A stretch of 64,000 nucleotides of DNA from Sphingomonas aliaeris (lineage in GTDB: Bacteria > Pseudomonadota > Alphaproteobacteria > Sphingomonadales > Sphingomonadaceae), in NCBI RefSeq assembly GCF_016743815.1, contig NZ_CP061036.1:139172-203171 (forward strand). Reading direction: 5' to 3'. Position numbers and translations under genes: made by a program. Of the stretch, positions 8,800 to 17,505 are shown piece by piece (the stretch's first letter is position 1; every line of letters begins with the position of its first letter). The notes beneath the pieces are model-generated. The model ran no database searches. It saw nothing but the letters and a program-made list of their open reading frames with translations, and had not been told where the DNA came from.

Positions 8800-9176
8800 T
8801 GGGCCAGCGTAAGCCGATTGCGAACAAGACGATCCTGATCGTGGAAGACGAAGCCATCCTCAGGTTCGATCTGGTCGACTTCTTCGAACATGCAGGTTGG
8901 AAAGTGTTCGAGGCCACGAATGCCGAGAGCGCCATCGAATTGCTCGATCGTCACAGGGAGATCGGCGCTGTTCTGACGGACGTCAACATGCCTGGGTCGA
9001 TGGACGGCCTTGCACTCGCTCATCACGTGCGCGGGCGCTATCCGCCAACCGTCCTGTTCGTGGTGTCGGGCAACGTGCCCCTGGACAGCGAGGATCTGCC
9101 GGTCCGAACCGCGTTCATGCCCAAGCCGTTCGATCCGCATCGCCTGCTTCGCGAACTGGAGGCGGCAAGTCTGTGA
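8799..9176 (+). CDS. single-domain response regulator (CheY-like)
   Basis: 125 residues starting at GTG 8799. Only a receiver domain is present: ILIVEDEAILRFDLVDFF (acidic pair), AVLTDVNMPGSMDGLALA (phospho-acceptor Asp), LFVVSGN (Thr/Ser position) and FMPKPFD (conserved Lys). With no output domain it would act by phospho-relay or protein contact. The dedicated kinase is not adjacent; the degenerate HWE kinase at 25.9-26.9 kb is on the same element. The TAG/GTG overlap couples it to the small membrane protein upstream. Confidence 0.9.
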   Translation: MGQRKPIANKTILIVEDEAILRFDLVDFFEHAGWKVFEATNAESAIELLDRHREIGAVLTDVNMPGSMDGLALAHHVRGRYPPTVLFVVSGNVPLDSEDLPVRTAFMPKPFDPHRLLRELEAASL

Positions 9177-9242
9177 CGGGGGGCTAACCTTAACTGCACA
9201 GGACTCCGGCGGAGGAAGGCGTTCACGCCGGTGCCAGTGCCG

Positions 9243-9920
9243 TCACATCGCCCGCGCCATTTCCCGGTCGATCTGCTGGACCGCGGTGACGAAGGCGAAC
9301 AGCTTCTGCGGGTCGAGCTGACCACCCGTCCGGACGCCGGAGCACAGGTCGACACCATAGGGGCGAACCTGCCCGATCGCTTCCGCCACGTTAGCGGCGG
9401 TCAGGCCCCCGGCAAGAAACACCGGCTTCTCGGTCGCACGGACGAAAGCGGCGCTGACCGCCCAGTCATGCGCGCGGCCGGTTCCGCCCAGCTCAGCGAC
9501 CGGGGCGTTGGGCCTGCCGGAGTCGAGCAGGAAGGCATGAACGCAAGGCTCATAGGCCGGGATCAGCTGTAGCGCTTCCGGCCCTTCGACGTGGATGACC
9601 TGTATCCGGCGGACGTGCGGCTCCAGCGCTGCCAGCTTGCCCGACTCCGCGGGATCGATGTGCGACACGATCTGGACCGCCGACGGAGCGGTCGCGCGGA
9701 CATGGGCGGAGATGGCGTCGGCGGTCGTCTCGGATGTCAGCAGGAAGGTGGCCACCGGCGGTGGCACGAGCGCCGTCACCTCTGCGATCGCCCTGTCGGA
9801 GATCGGACCGGGACCAGAGGGCATGCGTGCTACCAGCCCCAGCGCATCCGCCCCCGCGGCGATCGCGATCCGCGCTTCATCCGGCGAGGCGATGCAGCAA
9901 ATCTTTATACGAGTTCTCAT
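9243..9920 (-). CDS. trpF: phosphoribosylanthranilate isomerase paralogue (TrpF)
   Basis: 225 residues from ATG 9920; the open frame extends to 10043 but family alignment begins at MRTRIKICCI. TrpF isomerises N-(5'-phosphoribosyl)anthranilate in tryptophan synthesis. The catalytic Cys is in KICC (usually KICG), the catalytic Asp in FLLDSG, and the phosphate-binding loops are FLAGGLTAANV and GVDLCSGV. No other trp gene lies nearby, so this is probably an accessory copy carried by the transposon rather than the housekeeping one. It converges with the response regulator. Confidence 0.87.
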   Translation of the reverse strand: MRTRIKICCIASPDEARIAIAAGADALGLVARMPSGPGPISDRAIAEVTALVPPPVATFLLTSETTADAISAHVRATAPSAVQIVSHIDPAESGKLAALEPHVRRIQVIHVEGPEALQLIPAYEPCVHAFLLDSGRPNAPVAELGGTGRAHDWAVSAAFVRATEKPVFLAGGLTAANVAEAIGQVRPYGVDLCSGVRTGGQLDPQKLFAFVTAVQQIDREMARAM

Positions 9921-10000
9921 GGGATGGAGACATGCCGCCAGGCCGATGCAAGGGCAATGCGCCGGTCCGTGCCGGTTGCCGTCGTGAGGTCGGGCGTCCT

Positions 10001-11563
10001 CTATCGTGGAGCAAGGCGGATCGTGGCCGTGCCGCGCCCCCATACGGGAAGGTACACGCCTTGCCCCGCCGCCTTCAGCTGGCCCGTGCGCACGTCCGTG
10101 ATGTGGGCGCGCACGATCAGGTCGCCGATCCGCTTCTCGTCGATCGCACGGGTGATCTTGGCGAGCAGCTCGTCGAAATCCTTTTCGAAGTTCTGCGTCA
10201 GCGCGGCGGACACGGTGCTGGAGATGCCGGGGGCGTTGACGAGCTTCAGAAGCAGGCTTGTTCGGACCGAGTCGGTCACACCTGCGACGGTGAGATCGTC
10301 AAACGCGACACGGCGATCATTGACGGCGTTGCGCGGCGTGGCGGTAAGCCAGATCGTGCCCCGCGAAGGCTCCCCGCCTTCGGCTGCCGCACTGAAGCGG
10401 AGCCCGACCGCGATCTTGCCGCCCGTCGTGCCGTAGATGGTCACCTGGTAAAACTGCGCGCGCACCGCACCGACACCGGGCACCTCGAAGGGGCGGCGGG
10501 AACGCTTCACCAATGCCTTTGCGAGCACCGGCTCCAGCTGACGATAGTCGGCGATGACGGGTATGGCGAACAGGATGCGGCCGGGTCCAGGCTGCATGCG
10601 CGTCATGGCGGGGAGCGGCTGGCGCTGCGGATCAGGCGGCCGATCGCCGACAAAGGTCTCCGTCCCCGCCGTCAGCCCCAGCGCCAGGTTCACCCGATTG
10701 CGCGAAATAGTGTAGCCTCCGTAGCTCAACTGTCGGGGAGTGATCCGCATCCACACCGGCGGGTTCGCCCGGTTCAGCTGGACGGAGGTGAACGCCGCGC
10801 CCCACACCTGCGCGATCTGCTCGCGCAGCTGCAATCTGCCGAGCTCCTGCGGCAGAGTGTGCTCCAGGCGCGCGACGACGCCGGCGAGCTTGGCGTCGGC
10901 CTTGCTGGTGAACTCGATACGCTGGCCCAGGAAGTCGACGTGCGGCTCGTCGGTCCAGTCGTAGGCGATCGATACCGTTGCGCGCGGCGACCAGTCGCCG
11001 GCGATGTCGAGCCTGGCTACTGCCCGAACGCGGGCGTCCGCCTCGGCTGTTTCCCGGCTGAGCACGCCTCCCACGTCCCGGGCGCTGATCGCGGCGTGAA
11101 GCGGCATGGTGACGGTGATCGTTTTGCCCGAGCCCTCCAGCACCAACGGCCCTCGGACTACGGTGCCCGTGATGCGGCACCGGATCGCGGGCGTCTTAAT
11201 TCTCGCAAAGAGGATCTTGACCTTCTTCGGCGGGACGCAGGTCTGCTCCGGCTTGTCGATTGACCAAAGGCGACGCGGAACCGCCTTTTCGAGAGTTGCC
11301 GCCAGCTTGCCCAGGTCCGCGACGATCGGCACGTCGATGGTGGAGGTCTGCGGCGGTACGCTGATCGTGTCCTTCGCTCGCGGAGGCGCCTCGCGAGGAG
11401 TTCGGTCGCAGCCAGTGAGGATGGCAACGCAGAGCAGAGCGAACACGATCGAGGCGCGGGAGACGTCGCTTTTGCGCAAGGAAAACCTCGCAATTCGGTC
11501 TGCCGCTTCAGATTTCGACTTAACCGGCATTGGAACGGCTTCAAGAGCCGCCATGTTCATCAT
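10001..11563 (-). CDS. DUF4403 family lipoprotein
   Basis: 520 residues from ATG 11563, which has TGGAGG nine bases upstream; the frame is open further but without support. The N-terminus has a hydrophobic signal ending in the lipobox LLCVAILTGC, so the mature protein should be lipidated and face the periplasm. The body shows the repeated beta-rich pattern of DUF4403 proteins (TIDVPIVADLGKLAATLE near the N-terminus, IPVIADYRQLEPVLAKAL in the second half), which resembles tubular lipid-binding folds. Function is not established. It is divergent from the DUF4142 gene across a 142-bp intergenic region. Confidence 0.83.
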   Translation of the reverse strand: MMNMAALEAVPMPVKSKSEAADRIARFSLRKSDVSRASIVFALLCVAILTGCDRTPREAPPRAKDTISVPPQTSTIDVPIVADLGKLAATLEKAVPRRLWSIDKPEQTCVPPKKVKILFARIKTPAIRCRITGTVVRGPLVLEGSGKTITVTMPLHAAISARDVGGVLSRETAEADARVRAVARLDIAGDWSPRATVSIAYDWTDEPHVDFLGQRIEFTSKADAKLAGVVARLEHTLPQELGRLQLREQIAQVWGAAFTSVQLNRANPPVWMRITPRQLSYGGYTISRNRVNLALGLTAGTETFVGDRPPDPQRQPLPAMTRMQPGPGRILFAIPVIADYRQLEPVLAKALVKRSRRPFEVPGVGAVRAQFYQVTIYGTTGGKIAVGLRFSAAAEGGEPSRGTIWLTATPRNAVNDRRVAFDDLTVAGVTDSVRTSLLLKLVNAPGISSTVSAALTQNFEKDFDELLAKITRAIDEKRIGDLIVRAHITDVRTGQLKAAGQGVYLPVWGRGTATIRLAPR

Positions 11564-11631
11564 CGCCGCGTACCTCCAGACGTCCGAGCGGCCACCTCTC
11601 CAGCAGAGCGCCGAGGTGCGTCGCAAGAAAG

Positions 11632-11656
11632 GGAACCGTTCCGTTTCCTTATCGTT
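11632..11656 (+). promoter_or_regulatory. EcfG (general stress response) promoter of the DUF4142 gene
   Basis: GGAAC at 11632-11636, a 16-bp spacer and CGTT at 11653-11656 match the alphaproteobacterial EcfG consensus exactly. The -10 element lies 49 bp before the ATG at 11706. The element also carries an ecfG gene at 21569. Confidence 0.75.
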
Positions 11657-11705
11657 CGACCCGTTGATTTCGGTCAATGCCTGACAACACCAACGGAGAA
11701 CCTCG

Positions 11706-12276
11706 ATGAAGATTGCGATTGTCGCTGCGCTGCTCACCCTGGCGCCGGTACCAGTGCTGGCGCAGGCCGTTTCGCCCGCCACTTCGGGAACAATGACCAG
11801 CGCTGACGTCGGCGTCTCGCCGATCGCGAGCCAGAGCGGACCCAATTACGTGCTCGCTGCGGCCGATGCGAACCTTTACCAGATCAAGGCCGCGCAGCTT
11901 TGCCGCGACGCGCGCGCAGAGAGACGACGTCAAGGCCTATGCAAAGCGCGTGCTGGCGGAAACGCAGAGCAGCCACAAGGCGCTGCTGGCGGCGCTGAAG
12001 AATGATCAGCGCACGATCAAGGCGCCGTCCTCGAGCCTGTCCGCCGACCGCGCTGCCCTCCTCAAGCTGCTCCAGAAGGCGCCCAAGAGCGCCTTTGACA
12101 ATCTGTATCTGACGCAGTCCGCGCAGGTTCAGCAGGCCGCCTGGGCCGTGCACAAGGGTTACGCGCAGGACGGGACCGACCCGGCGCTGCAGCAGGTCGC
12201 CGGCACCGCGGTCCCGGTGCTGGAAAACGAGCTCACCACCGGCAAGTCGCTTACTCCCTCCGGGCTTGCAGGATAG
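11706..12276 (+). pseudogene. DUF4142 periplasmic protein, frameshifted as sequenced
   Basis: A Sec signal peptide (MKIAIVAALLTLAPVPVLAQA) leads into YVLAAADANLYQIKAAQL in one frame. The protein then continues in the next frame as ATRAQRDDVKAYAKRVLAETQSSHKALLAAL and runs to GLAG, together about 189 residues and a complete DUF4142 domain. The break is at the TTT of about 11899-11901; removing one T rejoins the frames. DUF4142 proteins are ferritin-like four-helix bundles of unknown role, often in stress regulons. The perfect EcfG promoter upstream supports stress induction. The SD is GGAG at 11695-11698. Confidence 0.8.
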
Positions 12277-12285
12277 GTGATACCC

Positions 12286-12327
12286 ACCGGGCCAGGTCGA
12301 TGAAGCCCCCTTTAGACCTGGTCCGGT
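12286..12327. terminator. bidirectional hairpin between DUF4142 and marR genes
   Basis: Arms of 13 bp (12286-12298 and 12315-12327) pair at 12 positions around a 16-base loop, located between two convergent genes. No clear T-run follows, so it is a candidate terminator only. Confidence 0.5.
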
Positions 12328-12342
12328 ACCTGTTTATGGCGA

Positions 12343-12861
12343 TTATTGACGGGAGTGCAGCCTGCGGAACTGGTCCCGTGCTTCACCGCGCATGAGATGC
12401 TGCATTACGATCCAGTAGCCCGTGACGGCTGTCTCTCCTGCCGCCTGATACGCGTTCGCCATGTTACGCCTGAGCTCCTCGAACAGCGCGTGCTCGAGCG
12501 CACGTCCCTCGTCGGTGAGCGACAGCAGCTTCTGCCGTCGATCGCGCTCCCCGACACGTCCGCAGACTAGCCCGCGGTCTATCAAATCCCGCATTACCCT
12601 GCCGAGCGATTGCTTTGTGACGCAGAGAACGTCCAGTAGTTCGCTGACTGAGATTTCCGGGTACCTGCCGAGGAAGTACAGGGCGCGGTGATGCGCCCGT
12701 CCGAGGGTACGCGTTGCCAGCTCGGCGTCGGCATGCGCCAGATGGGATCTGTGGGCAAAGAACATCAGATCCATTCCTCCCCTGATCGCGTCATCACGCA
12801 GATACTGGGCAGGAGGCGGCAGAAGCGGAGCCGTCACGCGGTCGGTGCCCTCCCCTCGCAT
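12343..12861 (-). CDS. MarR-family regulator of the efflux operon
   Basis: 172 residues from ATG 12861. The winged helix is visible as HHRALYFLGRYPEISVSELLDVL, VTKQSLGRVMRDLIDRGLV (recognition helix) and GERDRRQKLLSLTDEGRALE (wing). It follows the outer-membrane factor gene with 13 bp between them, so it is the last gene of the emrA-emrB-oprM-like operon. MarR proteins of such operons usually repress the pump and are released by phenolic or other lipophilic ligands. The longer open frame to 12990 overlaps the pump gene and is unlikely. Confidence 0.88.
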   Translation of the reverse strand: MRGEGTDRVTAPLLPPPAQYLRDDAIRGGMDLMFFAHRSHLAHADAELATRTLGRAHHRALYFLGRYPEISVSELLDVLCVTKQSLGRVMRDLIDRGLVCGRVGERDRRQKLLSLTDEGRALEHALFEELRRNMANAYQAAGETAVTGYWIVMQHLMRGEARDQFRRLHSRQ

Positions 12862-12874
12862 CGCTGCAAGACTG

Positions 12875-14302
12875 TCACTGCTGGCTCCATCCAAGTCCCA
12901 TCGCCTTTTGGAGGGCGATAAAGGCACGATCAAGTTCGCCGGTCGCTTCCAGCACTGACTGGTCGGCAGCCAGCGCCGCGCGTTCGGCATCGATGGACGT
13001 GGTCAGCGGTATCGCTCCCTGTGCATATCGCTGCCCGGCATAGGTCGCTGACTGTCTGGCACCGTTACGGCTCGCGACAGACGAAAACAGGTTACGGCGC
13101 TGATTGCCGAAGCGGGTCAGGCTGGTTTCAGCATCAGACAGCGCGCCGAGAACCGCCTTGCGGTATTGTGCTTCCGCCTCGTCTCGGTCAGCCCGCGCCT
13201 GCTCGACCCGGGCACGATTACGGCCGAAGTCGAGAAAGCTCCAGCTGATCCGCGGCAGGAGCAGGCCCGCGACGCTGTCAGGATCAACCACATCGGCGAT
13301 ATTGGGACCACCGAGCCCGATGATCCCCATAATGCTGACCGATGGGAACTGCCGGGCGACGTTGACCCCGATCTGCGCGTTCGATGCCGCCAGCTGCCGC
13401 TCGGCTGCGCGAATGTCAGGCCGGCGTCGCAGCATCGCGGCCGGGTCGCCGATCGCGACAGTTCCTGGGATCATCGGGATCGGGGCAGGAGTGGACAGCA
13501 AGGCATCGTGTGTTCCGGGCTCGTCGCCGGTGAGCAGGGCAAGCTGGTCGAGCGTGGTCGCGATCTGTCCCTCGAGCGGCAACAGCCCGGCCTCCGTGCG
13601 GGTCAGCTCGGTCTTCAGCCGAACCACCTCGTCGCGCGACGATGCACCGCGTTGTTCGCGCTGTTGAAGCAGGGCGAGTGATCGCTGTTGAAGCTGCGCG
13701 GAGCGGCGAGCCAGGATCAGGCGCTGCTGAAGTTCGCGCAGAGTCACATAATTCTGGGCAACCTCCGCCGACAGACGAACCTGCGCATCAGCTTTATTGG
13801 CTTCGGCCGCCTGAGCCTGGGCCTCGGCACCTTCGGCAGCGCGGCGTCGCGCGCCGAACAGATCGATCTCCCACGATGCGTCCAGGCCGGCATTATAGAA
13901 CTCGGCCCTGATACGATCGGATTGCTCGCCTTGCGTCGGCAGCGCGAGCGAGCCTGCGGGAAGATCGGCGACGATCGCAGTGCCTGACGCCGACACGGTG
14001 GGAAGCTGGTTCGCGCGCTGTTCGCGCAAGCTGGCGCGCGCCTTGCGGATGCGCGCCTCGGCGATCGCCACGTCCGGATTGGAGGCAAGCGCGCGGTTGA
14101 CCAGGGTCGTGAGCTGCGGGTCGCCCATGCCTTCCCACCAGCGTGCGATAGGGAGCTGCGGTGACGTGACTGCCTGATCTGCGCGGCGAAATGTCGATCC
14201 GGAGCGCTCCCCACTCGCGACGCCCGGCGGCCCTCCATAGTTGGGCCCGACGACGCATCCGGTCAGGAGGGCGGGCAGAATGGCCCAGCTGAGTCGCTTC
14301 AT
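12875..14302 (-). CDS. NodT/OprM-like outer-membrane efflux lipoprotein
   Basis: 475 residues with signal peptide and lipobox PALLTGC. Two TolC-type repeats are visible, each with the long coiled-coil pattern (for example NRALASNPDVAIAEARIRKAR and ASNAQIGVNVARQFPSVSIMG), ending near LDRAFIALQKAMGLGW, the usual OMF C-terminus. It forms the trimeric outer-membrane channel for the EmrAB pump. Its ATG overlaps the EmrB stop (TGATG), which indicates coupled translation. Confidence 0.93.
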   Translation of the reverse strand: MKRLSWAILPALLTGCVVGPNYGGPPGVASGERSGSTFRRADQAVTSPQLPIARWWEGMGDPQLTTLVNRALASNPDVAIAEARIRKARASLREQRANQLPTVSASGTAIVADLPAGSLALPTQGEQSDRIRAEFYNAGLDASWEIDLFGARRRAAEGAEAQAQAAEANKADAQVRLSAEVAQNYVTLRELQQRLILARRSAQLQQRSLALLQQREQRGASSRDEVVRLKTELTRTEAGLLPLEGQIATTLDQLALLTGDEPGTHDALLSTPAPIPMIPGTVAIGDPAAMLRRRPDIRAAERQLAASNAQIGVNVARQFPSVSIMGIIGLGGPNIADVVDPDSVAGLLLPRISWSFLDFGRNRARVEQARADRDEAEAQYRKAVLGALSDAETSLTRFGNQRRNLFSSVASRNGARQSATYAGQRYAQGAIPLTTSIDAERAALAADQSVLEATGELDRAFIALQKAMGLGWSQQ

Positions 14303-15828
14303 CAGTGCATCGCCATCTGCGTGTCGGAGGAGATCGGGCGGAGGAACAGTGCCAGCGGCGTCGTGACCGCGATCGCAACGCCGAGCGCGAAGAACAGGTC
14401 ATTATAGGCCATAACGGTGGACTGCTCCAGGAGTTGACCCGCAAGCTGCCGATAGGCGCCGGCTTCGCCGGACGGCATGGCCATAGCCTTCGCGAACCAT
14501 TCCTGCGTGGTCGCTGCATTGGCCGACACCGTTTCGCCCAGCCGATTGAAGTGGAGAAAGGTCTGCCGGTCCTGGAGGGTCGCCATCATGGCAAGGCCGA
14601 TCGATCCGCCGAGATTGCGCCCCGCATTGAACAGCGCGGACGCATCACCAGCATCCTCGGGTGCTACAGCGCTGATCGCTGCCTGGTTGAGGAACATCAT
14701 GGCGAAGATCTGCCCGAAGCCCCGGACGAGCTGTGAACCCGTCAGGTCGCCCCCAGCCGACTGCGCGGTGAGGTGCCAGTCCATGGCGCAGCTGACGCCG
14801 ATCAGCGTCATGCCGACGAAAACCGCCAGGCGAACGTCAAGATATTTGAACGCTAGCGGCAGGAACGGCATCAGCATCAGGGCGGGGATACCGGAGACGA
14901 AGACCACCTTGCCCGATTGCAGCGCGCTATAATCCGCCATCGACGAGAGGAACTGGGGGATGAGAAAGGTCACGCCGTAGAGCACGACGCCGATGATGAG
15001 GCTGAGGACGAATACGCTACCGAAGGAGCGGCTGAAGATCAGCGACAACTTGAGCACGGGATGCGCGGAGCGGACCTGTCCGATCGTGATGAGCGCGAAG
15101 CCGAAGACCGTGGCGATCGCGAGTTTCACGATCATGGCGGACTCGAACCACATCTCGCGCTGCCCCTCCTCGAGCATGACGGTGAGCGCACCCAGGCCGA
15201 TCGCGAGTCCCGCGATCCCGAACCAGTCGGCATGGCGTAGCTGGTCGAGCCGCAGATGCTCGTGCTTGAGCCCGAACAGCAGGAGGAGGACAAGCCCTGC
15301 ACAGACCGGCACATTTAGAAAGAAGGCGTAATGCCAGCTGTAATTGTCGGTGAGCCAACCGCCGATGATCGGCCCGAGCACCGGACCAAGGATTGCGGTG
15401 CCGCCGAACGCGGCGGTGCCGATCGGCTGCTGCGACGGCGGCAGCCGTGTCGCGATGATGGTCATGGCGGTCGGGATCAGTGCACCGCCGGTGAAGCCTT
15501 GGCCCACGCGGCCAGCGATCATCATCGGCAGCGTCGTCGAGATCCCGCACACGATGGAAAAGCCAGTGAAGCTGACCGCTGCCCCCAGAAGGAAGTTGCG
15601 CAGGCCGAACAGGCGCACGAGAAAGGGGCTGAGCGGTATCATGACGATCTCTGCCACGAGATAGGAGGTCGCGACCCAGGTGCCCTCGGTGCCGCTCGCG
15701 CCGATCTCGCCCTGAATGGTGGGCAAGGCCGCATTGACGATCGAGATGTCGAGCAGCGCCATGAACGACCCGATCGTGCCCGCCGCAACGGCGAGCCAGT
15801 CGCGCAGGCCGGCGCGTTCGGACGCCAT
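14302..15828 (-). CDS. emrB: EmrB-like DHA2 (14-TMS) major facilitator drug exporter
   Basis: 508 residues and strongly hydrophobic. It has the DHA2 motif C region and motifs such as LDISIVNAALPTIQGEIGAS near TM1, WVATSYLVAEIVMIPLSPFL, GRVGQGFTGGALIPTAMTII and GPVLGPIIGGWLTDNYSWHY. It is a proton-coupled inner-membrane exporter of hydrophobic compounds working with EmrA and the outer-membrane factor. It overlaps both neighbours by TGATG. Confidence 0.94.
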   Translation of the reverse strand: MASERAGLRDWLAVAAGTIGSFMALLDISIVNAALPTIQGEIGASGTEGTWVATSYLVAEIVMIPLSPFLVRLFGLRNFLLGAAVSFTGFSIVCGISTTLPMMIAGRVGQGFTGGALIPTAMTIIATRLPPSQQPIGTAAFGGTAILGPVLGPIIGGWLTDNYSWHYAFFLNVPVCAGLVLLLLFGLKHEHLRLDQLRHADWFGIAGLAIGLGALTVMLEEGQREMWFESAMIVKLAIATVFGFALITIGQVRSAHPVLKLSLIFSRSFGSVFVLSLIIGVVLYGVTFLIPQFLSSMADYSALQSGKVVFVSGIPALMLMPFLPLAFKYLDVRLAVFVGMTLIGVSCAMDWHLTAQSAGGDLTGSQLVRGFGQIFAMMFLNQAAISAVAPEDAGDASALFNAGRNLGGSIGLAMMATLQDRQTFLHFNRLGETVSANAATTQEWFAKAMAMPSGEAGAYRQLAGQLLEQSTVMAYNDLFFALGVAIAVTTPLALFLRPISSDTQMAMH

Positions 15829-17066
15829 CAGCGCGAGCCCTGCGTCTCGTCGCGCTTCAGCCGCTCGGTTTCCTGCTCGATCCGGTCACGACTTCCCTTT
15901 GCGCTGATCGTGTCGACCGTGACCTCGACCGACAGGCCGGGACGCAGCACCCGGCGCGCCTCCGGCCCGGCTTCAATGCTGATCCGCACGGGCACTCGCT
16001 GAACGATCTTGGTAAAGTTCCCGGTCGCATTCTCGGGCGGGATGAGCGAGAACTGCGCGCCCGTGCCTGGCGAGAAGCTCGCAACCCGGCCGCGCAGTTC
16101 GGCGCCGTCCAGTGCATCCACCTTGATGGTCACGGGTTGCCCGACGCGCATCAGTGCGACCTGGGTCTCCTTGAAATTGGCTTCGATGTAGAGTTGATCG
16201 ACTGGCACCACCGACATCAGCCGGGTCGCCGGCTGGACATATTGCCCGGCCCGGACCGCCTTGTCGGCGACAATGCCGTCGATGCTGCTGCGGATCTCGA
16301 CCGCACCGAGGTCCGTCGAGGCGCGCGCAAGCTGCGCCTGCGCGGTGCCACGCTGCGCCTCCGCCTGGCCGATGCGAGCCGCTTGCGTCGCGACACTACG
16401 ACGGGCGGCGAGGTAGGCGGCTCGCTGCGCGCGCAGCTCTGCGGCGGTTCGATCACGCTGAAGGACAAGGTTTGCCAGACGCTCACGCGATTCCGCTCCT
16501 GTCCGAGTAAGGGGTTCGTAGCGTCTTACCTCGTTCTCTGCCGCTGCGGCGGCAGCCTCGGCGCTCGCAACCTGGGCGGCGGCCTGAGCGACAGTGGCCT
16601 GTTGTTCGTCAAGCGTCCGGCGCGCAGTCGTAATGTTGGCGCCGGCGGCGGCGATCTGAGCTTGCGCCTGTTCGACATTGGCGCGGTAGTCACGAGGATC
16701 GAGGACGGCAAGCAGCTGGCCGCGGCCGACAGGCTGGTTGTCGGCGACGAGCACTCGCTCGACATAGCCGCCCACCTTCGGTGAAACGGTCACGAAGTCC
16801 GCGCGCACATAGGCGTTGTTGGTCGACTGCAGGTATTGGCCGCTCGCGCGGTAGTTCAGGTACCAGACGACCGCCGCGAGGATGCCCGCAACGAGCGCGG
16901 CGATGAGGACGTAGCGGATGATCGGAAAGCGCTCGAGAAGCGAGGGCTTCTTTTCGCCATTCTTCTCCTCGGAACCGTCCTCTGACCCGGCTTTTTGCTG
17001 GGAATTTGCGTCCGAGTGGTCATGCGGCGCGTCGCCGCCTCGATCTTCAGCCTGCTCGTCAGCCAC
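15828..17066 (-). CDS. emrA: EmrA-like membrane fusion (HlyD) protein
   Basis: 412 residues. A charged cytoplasmic N-terminus is followed by one TM helix (YVLIAALVAGILAAVVWYLNY), a lipoyl domain (VSPKVGGYVERVLVADNQPVGRGQLLAVLD), a long Ala/Gln-rich coiled-coil hairpin (about 120-240) and a beta-barrel domain (LYIEANFKETQVALMRVGQP). It bridges EmrB to the outer-membrane channel. It is the first gene of the operon; the 33 bp upstream contain TATGTAAAC, also found before the mlaD-like gene. Confidence 0.94.
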   Translation of the reverse strand: MADEQAEDRGGDAPHDHSDANSQQKAGSEDGSEEKNGEKKPSLLERFPIIRYVLIAALVAGILAAVVWYLNYRASGQYLQSTNNAYVRADFVTVSPKVGGYVERVLVADNQPVGRGQLLAVLDPRDYRANVEQAQAQIAAAGANITTARRTLDEQQATVAQAAAQVASAEAAAAAAENEVRRYEPLTRTGAESRERLANLVLQRDRTAAELRAQRAAYLAARRSVATQAARIGQAEAQRGTAQAQLARASTDLGAVEIRSSIDGIVADKAVRAGQYVQPATRLMSVVPVDQLYIEANFKETQVALMRVGQPVTIKVDALDGAELRGRVASFSPGTGAQFSLIPPENATGNFTKIVQRVPVRISIEAGPEARRVLRPGLSVEVTVDTISAKGSRDRIEQETERLKRDETQGSR

Positions 17067-17081
17067 CCAGCAACCCTATCG

Positions 17082-17090
17082 TATGTAAAC
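17082..17090 (-). promoter_or_regulatory. shared GTTTACATA element upstream of emrA
   Basis: Read on the minus strand, TACGGCTTAGTTTACATA lies 16-33 bp before the emrA ATG. TACGGTTTACATA occurs at 17988-18000 before the mlaD-like gene in the same orientation relative to transcription. This suggests a common promoter or operator; the bound protein (MarR or TetR on this element) is not known. Confidence 0.4.
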
Positions 17091-17099
17091 TAAGCCGTA

Positions 17100-17505
17100 T
17101 CATAGTGTGTGTCGGTCGGCATTGCCACCCACTCTGATGGGCTCGTGCACAGCAAACTCAAGCTGCGCGAAGCATACAGCCGCGGGATCTCCGCGGCGGA
17201 ATGCTTCGGCGTGAACGACTGCGATCCGACGCCCGACACGCCTGACCTTAGGCGTCGTGACAAGGGCATCGGGCCGAGCAGAGGCAAGGAACTGGAGGTT
17301 CACGCTGATGAGCTTCGGGACGTGCCCATGCGGAAGTTGGCGTGCAAGGGCACGCTTCGCTGCCACTTCGAGAAAGGATGCCACAGCTCCGCCATGCAAG
17401 GCGGGAAGGAGGGGGTTGCCGATCATGTATTCCACTGGCGTCAAAACAAAGGCGTCACCGCTCTCCGAAATCGTGGAGCCTAGCAGCTGCGCGGAAGCCG
17501 CTCAT
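17100..17505 (-). CDS. PaaI-like hotdog thioesterase, frameshifted near its start
   Basis: The conserved body is in frame from about 17490: LLGSTISESGDAFVLTPVEY, MIGNPLLPALHGGAVASFLE (the hotdog active-site segment with HGG) and ISVNLQFLA. The natural ATG at 17503-17505 overlaps the stop of the upstream thioesterase (ATGA) and begins MSGFRAA in another frame. A one-base change in 17483-17492 would join them; otherwise TTG 17444 would have to serve as start and would cut off the first strand. The family hydrolyses acyl-CoA thioesters. Substrate unknown. It forms an overlapping pair with a second hotdog gene. Confidence 0.72.

Noticed and set aside
9243..9920. part of a tryptophan biosynthesis operon
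   Set aside because: No trpA, trpB, trpC or trpD lies on either side.
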